DNA from: Bacteriovoracaceae bacterium
GTDB lineage: Bacteria > Bdellovibrionota > Bacteriovoracia > Bacteriovoracales > Bacteriovoracaceae
Direction of reading: 5' to 3'
Assembly: GCA_023146355.1 (NCBI GenBank)
Contig: JAGLCH010000276.1
Span: 1 to 31,652, forward strand
DNA length: 31,652 nucleotides
Positions 1 through 7,759 of this stretch are shown piece after piece. The notes beneath the pieces were generated by a model. It saw nothing but the letters and a program-made list of their open reading frames with translations, had not been told where the DNA came from and searched no databases. A program made the translations under genes and the position numbers. Position 1 is the stretch's first letter. Every line of letters starts with the position of its first letter.

Positions 1-650
1 AAATATCCTTCCGAATACTTGCTATCAATCACAACACCAGAGTTCTTAAGCTTTTTTCTTATACGTGAAATCTGATAATCCACAACACGATCTGATTGCT
101 CAAGGGAATTTTTCCAACACCTATCTAATATACGCTCGCGACTCACTGTCTCGCCCTCATTGACACCCAAATAATATAAAATGCGGAACTCTTGTGGAGA
201 TAGTCCCAATGGAAAAGTATTGCAAAATGCATCATGCTTATTATGGTCCACAATGAGCTTCCCTAGAGACAGCATTTCCTTTCGTACTTCTTTCACCAGC
301 CCCAAGAGGCCAGAAACAATCCTCACCATTTCCTTTAGATCAAATGGCTTCTGCAAAAAAAAAGTGGCGCCAAGATGATATGGTGAATAATTAGAGTCGA
401 GACAACACTGCCCCGAAATTGAGATAATAGGTTTTGCAGGAAATTGAGTATGGATTGCTGAGATCAAGTGGTTCCCCGATATCCCAGGTAACCCAAGGTC
501 AATGATCGCAAGGTCATATTTCCCACTTGTGATAAAGGAAAGAGAATCTCCCCCATCGGAAAATGCCGTTACATTGTACTTTTTCCCTAAGTACTTTACT
601 AGTAACTCCCTGATTTCGGTATTGTCTTCAATAACTACAATTTTTTTCAT
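1..650 (-). CDS. OmpR-family response regulator, partial (3' end off the window)
   Basis: A reading frame runs from an ATG at 648-650 leftward to the window edge without a stop, giving about 216 residues. The N-terminal half is a receiver domain: acidic pair E8-D9, phospho-acceptor D51 in IIDLGLPG, a Ser at the switch position (S79) and the conserved K101 in QKP. The C-terminal part is a winged-helix (Trans_reg_C) domain with the pattern LSPQEFRILYYL, then SRERILDRCW and VVDYQISRIRKKL. It should bind DNA when phosphorylated. No cognate histidine kinase is in the window; it may lie to the left, since the gene continues off that edge. What is missing is only the last part of the winged helix. 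The family assignment is secure, the target genes are unknown. Confidence 0.9.
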   Translation of the reverse strand, partial: MKKIVVIEDNTEIRELLVKYLGKKYNVTAFSDGGDSLSFITSGKYDLAIIDLGLPGISGNHLISAIHTQFPAKPIISISGQCCLDSNYSPYHLGATFFLQKPFDLKEMVRIVSGLLGLVKEVRKEMLSLGKLIVDHNKHDAFCNTFPLGLSPQEFRILYYLGVNEGETVSRERILDRCWKNSLEQSDRVVDYQISRIRKKLKNSGVVIDSKYSEGY

Positions 651-722
651 CTAATTCTTATCGATATGATGAAGTTAAGGAGAGATTAAATTTAAAACAA
701 ATATAGGTTAAGATGGTAAAGA

Positions 723-747
723 AAAGGGCCACATTGAGTGACCCTTT
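723..747 (-). terminator. Intrinsic terminator of the topoisomerase operon
   Basis: A 10-bp stem (723-732 with 738-747, one G-U pair) with a 5-base loop lies just past the stop codon of the parC-like gene. Read on the minus strand, it is followed by a T-rich stretch (TTTTCTTTACC). Its place and form fit a Rho-independent terminator separating the topoisomerase genes from the response regulator. Confidence 0.7.
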
Positions 748-756
748 CCAATTATT

Positions 757-2259
757 TTACTTAGTTTTCTTTACGACTTTTTTCTTCGTGACTTTCTTTT
801 TTGTGACCTTCTTTTTTGTAACTTTTTTAGCCTCTTTTTCGAGTCGTTTTTTCTCATCTTTTTCAAGACTTTTTAGTCGATCATTATTCTCTTTCTCTTG
901 TTTTTTTAGCCAAAGAGTAAGCTTTTCTTTTACTTCTTCAAGCTCTTCAATTAATTTTCGCTTTATTTGAGTTGGAGATTTAGCAATTTTGGTACACCGC
1001 TTTAATTCTACTGAGTCGCTTTTGATCATCAGTACACGCTTCTCAACTTCATCTTTTGTCATGCGGTAAATCGGCATATCAGCGAGGTAATCGCAAAACG
1101 TAAATTTTTTCTTTCCGAGGTACTCAACAAATTCCTTTCTATTTTTGCACTTCGTCGCCTTGTCATAATGCTTCTCTTTGATGAAGCGGATAATCTCATT
1201 ATTCTGACGGAGTTTATTTTCATAATCCTCACAAAGAAGCTCATAACGTCTTCTAACAACAACAAGCCTTACGTCTGCAAAAATCTGTAAGATTTCATCT
1301 GGTCTATCAAAAATTCGAACACCACGCTCAGAGATAAGAGTATAGTTTGGGGTCATTGAAGTATTACACGCCAATGTATTTTGTACTTCTTTCAGTTTAA
1401 ACTCTTGGCCACGCTTAAATATCAACTCTATTTTAATCGTATTATCAACGGATGAATCAATGAAGTCTTTTAAAAATCCTGCCTCAATATGTTTCGTCAA
1501 GTGACGGTAAATTCTTGAAGCATCATAATTGCGCGGAACCTCTGTGATATAAAAAGTCCCATCAATTTCTTCAACTCTAAGATGAAAAAGATTCTTACCC
1601 TTCTTATCGATTTGAGGTATTGCATCATAAAAATGAAAATGAGGCTTAATTTTTTTTGTCTTCCCTGTCTTGATATAACGGATAAGAGAATCAACAATAT
1701 CCTTATGATGAAAGCTTGGGATTGCAGATGAAAACCCTGTTCCTATTCCTTCGGCACCATTGAGTAACATCAATGGTAACTTTGGTAAAAAAGAGACAGG
1801 CTCCATTACTTTTTCGTCGTAATTGGGAGTCATCTCGACCTGATTCATGTCATCAAAAAGAAGATACTTTGAAATTTCTCCAAGCTTACACTCAATATAC
1901 CTAGATGCCGCGGGAGACGTTTCCATTCTCTCGCCGAAGTATCCCTTCTTATCAACTAGAGGATAGTTATTCGAAAAAGTATAGTTTTGTGCCATGTTAA
2001 CAATTGCAGACTCAACAGACGCTGGGCCGTGGGGATGCAAAGTTAAAACAAGACCAGTTGCAGAAGAGACCTTCATTAGCCCCTTAGATTGGTGTTTCCA
2101 AAGAGTATATAAAATCCTTCTCTGTCCTGGCTTAAGTCCATCCGTTAAGTAGGGAATAGCACGATCCATCAAGGTATAAATTTGATAGGTTCTATATTCC
2201 TCTTTTACAATGTCACTTAGTGGAACTGATTCTAGCGCATGTAAATATTTCTCTTCCAT
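757..2259 (-). CDS. Type IIA topoisomerase, GyrA/ParC-like breakage-reunion subunit, short form
   Basis: This 500-residue protein is the DNA-cleaving subunit of a type IIA topoisomerase. Visible parts are DGLKPGQRRILYTL (residues 40-53), the HPHG loop (75-78), the catalytic tyrosine Y121 preceded by R120 in SPAASRYIE, and LLNGAEGIGTGFSSAIP (165-181). GyrA and ParC are usually about 740-880 residues, with a C-terminal beta-pinwheel that wraps DNA. Here the protein stops after a predicted coiled coil and a lysine tail (477-500, repeats of KKVT). NGAEGIGTG and the Arg-Tyr context read more like phage T4 gp52 and eukaryotic topoisomerase II than GyrA. The ATG follows AGAGGAAC by about 8 bases, 13 bases after the partner ATPase gene, so the two form an operon. 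Without a pinwheel it is more likely a decatenase or relaxing enzyme than a gyrase; that is inference. Confidence 0.88.
   Translation of the reverse strand: MEEKYLHALESVPLSDIVKEEYRTYQIYTLMDRAIPYLTDGLKPGQRRILYTLWKHQSKGLMKVSSATGLVLTLHPHGPASVESAIVNMAQNYTFSNNYPLVDKKGYFGERMETSPAASRYIECKLGEISKYLLFDDMNQVEMTPNYDEKVMEPVSFLPKLPLMLLNGAEGIGTGFSSAIPSFHHKDIVDSLIRYIKTGKTKKIKPHFHFYDAIPQIDKKGKNLFHLRVEEIDGTFYITEVPRNYDASRIYRHLTKHIEAGFLKDFIDSSVDNTIKIELIFKRGQEFKLKEVQNTLACNTSMTPNYTLISERGVRIFDRPDEILQIFADVRLVVVRRRYELLCEDYENKLRQNNEIIRFIKEKHYDKATKCKNRKEFVEYLGKKKFTFCDYLADMPIYRMTKDEVEKRVLMIKSDSVELKRCTKIAKSPTQIKRKLIEELEEVKEKLTLWLKKQEKENNDRLKSLEKDEKKRLEKEAKKVTKKKVTKKKVTKKKVVKKTK
773..832. repeat. Degenerate 15-bp tandem repeat coding for the lysine tail
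   Basis: About four 15-base units (starting near 773, 788, 803 and 818) lie at the 3' end of the parC-like gene. The two central ones, GTGACTTTCTTTTTT and GTGACCTTCTTTTTT, differ at one base. On the coding strand each unit gives a five-residue KKKVT-type block. The in-frame period suggests growth by slippage, so copy number may vary between strains. Confidence 0.75.
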
Positions 2260-2272
2260 CTATTGGTTCCTC

Positions 2273-4246
2273 TTAGCTTCTAGTAACTTCGTAGTCTTCG
2301 TGGTCAATCAGCAACTCTTTTCTCGGTGCAGAGTCCTTACCAAAGCATATATTTAACATCTCTTTTGCTTTCGCCAAGTCATTAATTTGGATTTTTGTGA
2401 AAGATTTCCGTGTTAAAACATGCTTAAAAGCAGCTTGGCTCATCTCTCCAAGCCCCTTATTGCGCTGAATCTCTCTGATTTTTACGCCTGACTCTTTGAT
2501 GTCATCAAGTTGGCCTGGTGTCTCAGCAAACAAAGTTTTTTTGTCAGTGATAACCTCAAATAATGGCGCTTTAGCAATTTGCATTATTCCATTATCAAAT
2601 AATTCCGGCCAAAAACAGAAGAAGAAATTAGTCAAAAGTGTATTGATGTGACCACCGTCAACGTCAGAGTCGGAAAGGAAAACAATTTGTGAAAATCTGA
2701 GCTGATCGATTTCTGCCGGCTGTCCAAGGGCGAGCCCAATTGACGCCATAATATCTGAAAACTCCTGATTATTAAGGATATCTTTGATTGATGCTTGGGC
2801 AACATTCATAGGCTTCCCCTTAAGAGCAATCCCCCCTTGGTAAAGCTTATTTCGGGCAGATCGCAAACCACCAATAGCTGAATCACCTTCACAAATGAAG
2901 AGTGTACACTTAGATCTATCTTTTCTTTCGTTGGCATCAAGTAACTTTTCAATACGCTGCTTTCTGTGTTTCTTTGCCGTTTTGGCAGCGTCTTTTAGCT
3001 CTTGGAATTTGTGACGGTACTTAGCGCGCTCCACAACAATTTCAAGGAAGTCTTTATTTTTACGGAAGAATTTTTCAATTCCCTTCGCAAGAAATTGCTC
3101 GATTCCCTTCTCCAAGTGACTATCTCGAACGAGCTTACGCTTGGTCTGAGATTCAAAACGTGGATTGGGCATGGTGATACCAATAATAAAAGTCATCCCC
3201 GTTAGAACATCATTATCAACAACAACAATCTTTTCTTTTTTTGCAGTTCTTTCTAACTTTTCTTTTACTGCATTGATAAAAATCCGTCGAATACGATCGT
3301 GGTGAAAGCCACCGTCATAAGTTGGAGTAGAATTAACAAAAGAGATGAAGCGTTCACGCTCTTCAGACATCTTATTAAAAGTGAAAGAGAGATCTAGATC
3401 GATCTGACCTTTTACCTTAGTGCCTCTAGCGGTAGTCGTTTCGAACACATATTTCTCTGTTCCAAACTCATGAGCAGAGTTTTCATCAATATACTGGGCC
3501 AGTTCATAAAGTCCTTTATTAAAGAGAAACTTTTTCCCATTAAAATAAAATGTTAGCCCTGGATTATTGTATGCAAGATCAATAATTCTTTTTTGAAGAA
3601 GTTCAGGATCAATCACATTATTTTTATAAACTTCATTAGAAAGTACAACTTCGACCTTAACCCCAGAGTGGCCATCAAAGGCCTTGGGTTTACTCTTTTT
3701 TGTCGTAAGAGCGCCGTCAATAAAGGTGTAGATCTGTTCTTTCTTTGAATTGTAGTGCCTAACAGTTACTTTAAATTCGTCTGAAGTCAGGCAAGTAGCT
3801 GCAGCACCAAGTCCATTTTGCCCCAGTGTTCGGTGCAAAAAGCCCTTAGAGTCGACTTCCTCATCTTTAAACTTTGAACCTGTTCTAAACTCAGAATATA
3901 CCTGTGGAATCTTCTTAAGGGGCATCCCCAGACCGTTATCTTCAACAGTCACTCGTGTACCATCTGCAGATAAGCGAGTGTGGATCTCATTCACATGACC
4001 ACGATAATACTCATCGATACAGTTATCGAGAATCTCTTCAATGGCCTTTGATTTTGCCTGGTGAAATTTGATAGTTTTAAATTCTACTGAGTGTTCGCTG
4101 TACACATAAGTGTCAAGCTCCTCAATATCATTACTACCGAATACGAGAGTAATACGATTGCGACAGTGCCATCTCTGATCCTTCGATTCGATGACAGCAT
4201 CTTTCGTTTTACCTCGCCTTTTTACAGCGCCGATATTACTAGTCAT
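2273..4246 (-). CDS. Type IIA topoisomerase, GyrB/ParE-like ATPase subunit
   Basis: This 657-residue protein is the ATPase and TOPRIM subunit partnering the next gene. In order it shows a GHKL ATPase domain with the Mg-binding Asn in EEILDN (N75), DNGLGMP (103-109) and the glycine-rich lid LGQNGLGAAA (141-150). A transducer domain follows with the QTK motif (367-369). The TOPRIM domain has EGDSA (453-457) and DSDVDGG (526-532), and a GyrB-like KGLGEM occurs near 597-602. The N-terminus has about 60 residues before the first ATPase helix and lacks the usual GyrB opening with RPGMYIG, recalling phage T4 gp39 and eukaryotic enzymes. The ATG sits about 11 bases after AGGAG, a long gap, but no other in-frame start is close. 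A housekeeping gyrase presumably lies elsewhere in the genome. Confidence 0.9.
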   Translation of the reverse strand: MTSNIGAVKRRGKTKDAVIESKDQRWHCRNRITLVFGSNDIEELDTYVYSEHSVEFKTIKFHQAKSKAIEEILDNCIDEYYRGHVNEIHTRLSADGTRVTVEDNGLGMPLKKIPQVYSEFRTGSKFKDEEVDSKGFLHRTLGQNGLGAAATCLTSDEFKVTVRHYNSKKEQIYTFIDGALTTKKSKPKAFDGHSGVKVEVVLSNEVYKNNVIDPELLQKRIIDLAYNNPGLTFYFNGKKFLFNKGLYELAQYIDENSAHEFGTEKYVFETTTARGTKVKGQIDLDLSFTFNKMSEERERFISFVNSTPTYDGGFHHDRIRRIFINAVKEKLERTAKKEKIVVVDNDVLTGMTFIIGITMPNPRFESQTKRKLVRDSHLEKGIEQFLAKGIEKFFRKNKDFLEIVVERAKYRHKFQELKDAAKTAKKHRKQRIEKLLDANERKDRSKCTLFICEGDSAIGGLRSARNKLYQGGIALKGKPMNVAQASIKDILNNQEFSDIMASIGLALGQPAEIDQLRFSQIVFLSDSDVDGGHINTLLTNFFFCFWPELFDNGIMQIAKAPLFEVITDKKTLFAETPGQLDDIKESGVKIREIQRNKGLGEMSQAAFKHVLTRKSFTKIQINDLAKAKEMLNICFGKDSAPRKELLIDHEDYEVTRS

Positions 4247-4331
4247 GCTACAAAATTCTCCTAATTTAATATCTCAATGTGTGTGTTAGTATTTTAAGCC
4301 TAAGGAATTGAAACCAACAAGAAAAGACACT

Positions 4332-4955
4332 ATGCATCAACAATCGATAATTTCTGCCATTATTTTTTTACCAATCATGCTATTTTCAACACTTGCGCTA
4401 GGTGTAAATAAAGTATCGTTAGTAGAATTTGATCAACTTCCCCTCAATAAAACTCAAAAAAATCGAGTTTTGGCCAAAAAAGTGGTGATTAATTCCGAGG
4501 TAGAGACGGTCGAAAATGGAAAGAAACAGAGCTTAAGTTTCTATATTGTAGGAAAACATAAAAGAAGTTGTCGCTTTGCTCTTAAAAAACTCAAAAGATT
4601 TGAGCTTTATAAAGACTTCATTGGAATTATCAAAAGCAGCACGTACAACCAATCTACACGAGATTTAAGTATAACCATGATACCTCCTATCATACCCGGA
4701 AAGCTGTCCCTCAACTTCAAGATTGATCGAATTACAGGCAAAGGAGTATATCCATTTACCTTTGAAAAAGGCTTTTTACGTGGACTAAAGGGAGAGGTTC
4801 ACGTTAGTGAGCACAAGCATCGTTGTCTTTTTTATATACGGTCAAAATGGAAAGGTACTAAAACGCGCTTCCCAGACCGTATCATTGAGCTCCTCTCAAC
4901 AACAGTAGGTCAACTCGCAATGGAAAAGCTTTTCAGAATTTCCTCGATGCTTTAG
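4332..4955 (+). CDS. Secreted protein of unknown function, possible START/SRPBCC-like fold
   Basis: The product has a clear N-terminal signal peptide (about 25 hydrophobic residues after MHQQS, ending near LALGVNK) and about 180 mature residues. The mature part has alternating beta-strand-like stretches and a closing amphipathic helix (FPDRIIELLSTTVGQLAMEKLF), which recalls SRPBCC or START-type lipid-binding proteins; this is a guess from layout, not a motif match. An in-frame TTG at 4308 could extend it, but AAGGA lies only about one base before that codon, too close for a normal ribosome site, so the ATG at 4332 is preferred. It diverges from the topoisomerase operon and its stop codon overlaps that of the next, convergent gene. 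Confidence 0.65.
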   Translation: MHQQSIISAIIFLPIMLFSTLALGVNKVSLVEFDQLPLNKTQKNRVLAKKVVINSEVETVENGKKQSLSFYIVGKHKRSCRFALKKLKRFELYKDFIGIIKSSTYNQSTRDLSITMIPPIIPGKLSLNFKIDRITGKGVYPFTFEKGFLRGLKGEVHVSEHKHRCLFYIRSKWKGTKTRFPDRIIELLSTTVGQLAMEKLFRISSML

Positions 4956-5353
4956 TCTTCTTTCTTCGTTCTGATACAGAACTTTTTGGGGATTTTAGCG
5001 TAAATATTATTATAATGAGCACGTCTGCACTCTTCATCTGACTTGAATTTTTTAAGAGGAGCGCAGGGCATAAAATCTTCAACTCGATCCACCGCCTTAC
5101 TACGCCATGTTTCGCACTTACCGAAACTTTCAAGGTCAACGCAGGCAAAGTGTTGATCCTCACAATCATAAACTAAGTTTGAACCACTCCGATAATAACT
5201 AGATATCATTGGCCCTCGTATTTCTGAAACCTCATTTACTTTTGTGACGGGCCTTGCACTCTCTTTTTGCTCTTTACTAATATTTTTTTCTACAATATTT
5301 GCGAGACAAATAAAGGGAGATAAAATGGCAAAAATAAATATAATTTGCTTCAA
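4952..5353 (-). CDS. Small secreted cysteine-rich protein, unknown function
   Basis: A 133-residue product starts with a signal peptide (MKQIIFIFAILSPFICLAN). The mature part carries six cysteines (DC, AC, KC, PC, EC, FC), all in the C-terminal two thirds, enough for three disulfides in the periplasm or outside the cell. The cysteine in FICLAN could be read as a weak lipobox, but its surroundings are not typical. The start codon is TTG at 5351-5353, supported by an AGGAAGGA site about 7 bases upstream. The 3' end overlaps the preceding convergent gene by 4 bases. I do not recognise the family. Confidence 0.65.
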   Translation of the reverse strand: MKQIIFIFAILSPFICLANIVEKNISKEQKESARPVTKVNEVSEIRGPMISSYYRSGSNLVYDCEDQHFACVDLESFGKCETWRSKAVDRVEDFMPCAPLKKFKSDEECRRAHYNNIYAKIPKKFCIRTKKED

Positions 5354-5368
5354 AACTTTTTCCTTCCT

Positions 5369-5388
5369 CCCCTTAACAATTTAAGGGG
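5369..5388. promoter_or_regulatory. Perfect 8-bp palindrome between two divergent genes
   Basis: CCCCTTAA and TTAAGGGG flank a 4-base loop. The element sits between the minus-strand cysteine-rich gene and argS. On the minus strand it lies directly before the Shine-Dalgarno site. It could be an operator or an RNA hairpin controlling translation of the cysteine-rich protein; the sequence alone cannot decide. Confidence 0.45.
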
Positions 5389-5444
5389 TTAAGTCTATTA
5401 TAGCTAGAAATACTACAATTAGTGAAACTCAAATAGGATATGAG

Positions 5445-7208
5445 ATGAAAATTCTACATGACACATTCTTAAAGCACCTTTCAAACAAGATTTGTGATGC
5501 AATTGGGGTTGCTTTCCCCGAAGCGCAGATCTCGGTAGAAGATATCTATCAGAATATTTCTGAGCCGCCCAATAAGGCCATGGGCCAATTCGCCTTTCCA
5601 TGTTTTCCCCTCGCAAAAGCACTTAGAAGCTCACCAGTAAATATCTCAAAGGTTCTCATTGAACACCTAGGCGAAGATTCTATTGTTAAAAGCTCCGTCC
5701 TTCAGGGGCCATATATTAACTTTTTCATCCGCCCGCAGGCCTTTGGATCTGAAGGGATTGAGAAAATACTGAGCGGCGAGTACTTCAACTATCAGCTGAT
5801 TGAAAGACCCAGCAAGATGATGTTTGAATACTCCCAGCCTAATACTCATAAAGAATTACACGTAGGACACATGCGAAACCTCTGCCTTGGTAACGCCCTT
5901 GTTCGCATGAATCGTTATGTTGGAAATACTGTCGTCCCAAGCACCTACCCTGGAGATGTGGGGACCCACGTTGCAAAATGCCTGTGGTTTTTGAAATATC
6001 ACTGCGAAGACAAGGCCCCTACTTGTACTGAAGATCGTGGCCCATGGCTTGGTTCACTTTATACCAAAGCATCAAACAAACTTGTTGAAGAAAAGGATAC
6101 TGATAAAGAAGCTTCTAACCGCGCCGAACTCACTATAATCCTGAAAGAACTTGAAGCTGGCAAGGGCGAATACTTTGACCTCTGGAAAGAAACACGTGAA
6201 TGGTCTATTGACCTTATGAATAAGGTATACAAGTGGGTTGATGTCGATTTTGACCGATGGTATTTCGAATCAGAAGTAGATGGGCCGTCTCTTGAATTCG
6301 TTAACACTTTACACAAAGAGGGTAAACTTATCGAGAGTGACGGCGCAATTGGAATGGACCTAAAGGACGATAAGCTTGGTTTTTGTATGCTCATTAAGTC
6401 TGATGGAACAGGACTTTACGCCACGAAAGACCTTGCTCTTGCCTATAAAAAGTTTGAAGAATATCACTTAGATCAAAGTTACTACATTGTAGATAAAAGG
6501 CAGGCATTTCACTTCCAGCAAGTATTCAAAGTGCTAGAAAAAGTAGGTTTTGAGCACTCAAAAGACTGTCACCATTTGCAGTATGACTTTGTTGAACTTC
6601 CCGATGGAGCGATGAGCTCTCGTAAGGGCAATATTGTTCCCCTAACCGATTTGATTGATAAAATGGAGCAGACAATTGTTTCAGAATACCTGGAAAAATA
6701 CCGCGGAGAATGGAGTGATGAAGAAATCAATACCACAGCTTCAACAATTGCTAATGGTGCCATAAAGTACGGTATGATCCGTATGGACAATAACCGTAAG
6801 ATTGTATTTGATATGAATGAGTGGCTAAAACTAGATGGTGAAACTGGCCCATACCTACAATATGTTTGCGCCCGTATCCACTCTCTTTGCGAGAAGCAGG
6901 GCCATCGACCTACTGAAACTGTAGAGTGGTCAATGCTTGAAAAAACTCAGGAGATTAACTTGATGCAAAAGTTAACTCAATTCAACTCAACTCTTGAACT
7001 CGCGGCACGTCAGCACAAAACGGCCTCTGTCTGTACTTACCTTTATGAGCTCGGAAAACTATTTAATGGATTTTATGCCGAGTGTTCAATTCAAAAAGCA
7101 GAGTCAGAGCAGCTTAAACAGGCCCGCCTAGGTCTCTCAAAAGCAACGGAACTGACCATGATAAGAGGACTTGAAACTCTGGGAATTACAGCTCCAAAAA
7201 AGATGTAG
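5445..7208 (+). CDS. argS: Arginyl-tRNA synthetase
   Basis: This class I aminoacyl-tRNA synthetase charges tRNA-Arg in the cytoplasm. At 587 residues it has the normal family length. The N-terminal tRNA-recognition domain occupies about residues 1-110. The nucleotide-binding HIGH signature appears as HVGH (139-142) in NTHKELHVGHMRN, and the KMSKS-like loop as MSSRKGN (390-396). The last 120 residues form the helical anticodon-binding domain, including TGPYLQYVCARIHSLC. The ATG follows AGGATA by about 6 bases. It stands alone with its own terminator downstream. No truncation or frameshift is seen. Confidence 0.97.
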   Translation: MKILHDTFLKHLSNKICDAIGVAFPEAQISVEDIYQNISEPPNKAMGQFAFPCFPLAKALRSSPVNISKVLIEHLGEDSIVKSSVLQGPYINFFIRPQAFGSEGIEKILSGEYFNYQLIERPSKMMFEYSQPNTHKELHVGHMRNLCLGNALVRMNRYVGNTVVPSTYPGDVGTHVAKCLWFLKYHCEDKAPTCTEDRGPWLGSLYTKASNKLVEEKDTDKEASNRAELTIILKELEAGKGEYFDLWKETREWSIDLMNKVYKWVDVDFDRWYFESEVDGPSLEFVNTLHKEGKLIESDGAIGMDLKDDKLGFCMLIKSDGTGLYATKDLALAYKKFEEYHLDQSYYIVDKRQAFHFQQVFKVLEKVGFEHSKDCHHLQYDFVELPDGAMSSRKGNIVPLTDLIDKMEQTIVSEYLEKYRGEWSDEEINTTASTIANGAIKYGMIRMDNNRKIVFDMNEWLKLDGETGPYLQYVCARIHSLCEKQGHRPTETVEWSMLEKTQEINLMQKLTQFNSTLELAARQHKTASVCTYLYELGKLFNGFYAECSIQKAESEQLKQARLGLSKATELTMIRGLETLGITAPKKM

Positions 7209-7254
7209 TTAAAGACTTTTCCTACCTTTTATTTCTACTTTGATCATATAAGTC

Positions 7255-7293
7255 AAAAAAAAACCTATTTATTCTACAAATAGGTTTTTTTTT
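7255..7293 (+). terminator. Strong intrinsic terminator after argS
   Basis: A perfect 16-bp inverted repeat (7255-7270 with 7278-7293) has a 7-base loop. Its core is CCTATTT/AAATAGG, flanked by nine A on the left and nine T on the right. The A and T tracts would let it work on both strands. It separates argS from the Suf operon. Confidence 0.92.
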
Positions 7294-7342
7294 GCCCTAT
7301 TTTATGTCATATTGCCCTGACAATTAGAAAACGGGGCATAAA
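7292..7342 (+). promoter_or_regulatory. Candidate promoter/operator region of the Suf operon
   Basis: The short gap before the Rrf2 gene holds a direct repeat TTGCCCT (7292-7298 and 7312-7318), exactly 20 bp apart, about two helical turns. It also holds an inverted pair TGTCA/TGACA (7305-7309 and 7318-7322). Its position fits autoregulation by the Rrf2 protein, as IscR does. No convincing -35/-10 pair stands out. The Shine-Dalgarno site is GGGG at 7333-7336. Confidence 0.4.
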
Positions 7343-7759
7343 ATGCTTAAGATTAGTAAAAAAGTTGGCTACGCCTTGATGGCGATCAAGTACATGCTTG
7401 AAAAAGAAAGTAATACTCTAGTTAGTGCTAGAGAGATCTGTGATCACCTTCAGATCCCTTTTGATACCTTGGCCAAAGTGATGCAGGCGCTTAACAAAAG
7501 TAAAGTTCTTATATCGGTTCAAGGAGTGAGCGGAGGCTATCAAGTCACAGATAAAATCTATGAGCTTAGTATGGCAACACTAGCTAAAATAGTCGAAAAA
7601 AAGACTGAAAAGGCATGCAAGGATTGTGACTGTTGCGACATCAGCGATACATGCAATGTAAAAATGCCCATGAACCAATTCAGTAAAATTATGCAGCAAA
7701 CACTAGAAAAAATTATGGTCAAAGATCTTTTGGCCCAAGATATTGATTTAGAGGCTTAA
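7343..7759 (+). CDS. Rrf2-family (IscR/SufR-like) Fe-S responsive regulator
   Basis: A 138-residue Rrf2 transcription factor heads the Suf operon. Residues 1-70 form the winged helix-turn-helix, with the family features KISKKVGYALMAIKYM and VQGVSGGYQV. A cysteine cluster, ACKDCDCCDISDTC, gives C92, C95, C97, C98 and C104. C92, C98 and C104 have the same spacing and numbering as the three [2Fe-2S] ligands of E. coli IscR, but the IscR ligand His107 is a lysine here. It very likely senses Fe-S status and controls its own operon. The stop codon directly abuts the sufB ATG (TAAATG), so the two are translationally linked. Whether it represses or activates cannot be read from the sequence. Confidence 0.88.
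   Translation: MLKISKKVGYALMAIKYMLEKESNTLVSAREICDHLQIPFDTLAKVMQALNKSKVLISVQGVSGGYQVTDKIYELSMATLAKIVEKKTEKACKDCDCCDISDTCNVKMPMNQFSKIMQQTLEKIMVKDLLAQDIDLEA

Noticed and set aside
713..970. An 85-residue plus-strand frame rich in Phe and Ser.
   Set aside because: It is the antisense shadow of the lysine-rich tail of the parC-like gene; the low complexity comes from the tandem repeat.
4308..4331. TTG start at 4308 for the secreted protein gene.
   Set aside because: AAGGA is only about one base from this TTG, and the added residues would precede a complete signal peptide; the ATG at 4332 is more natural.
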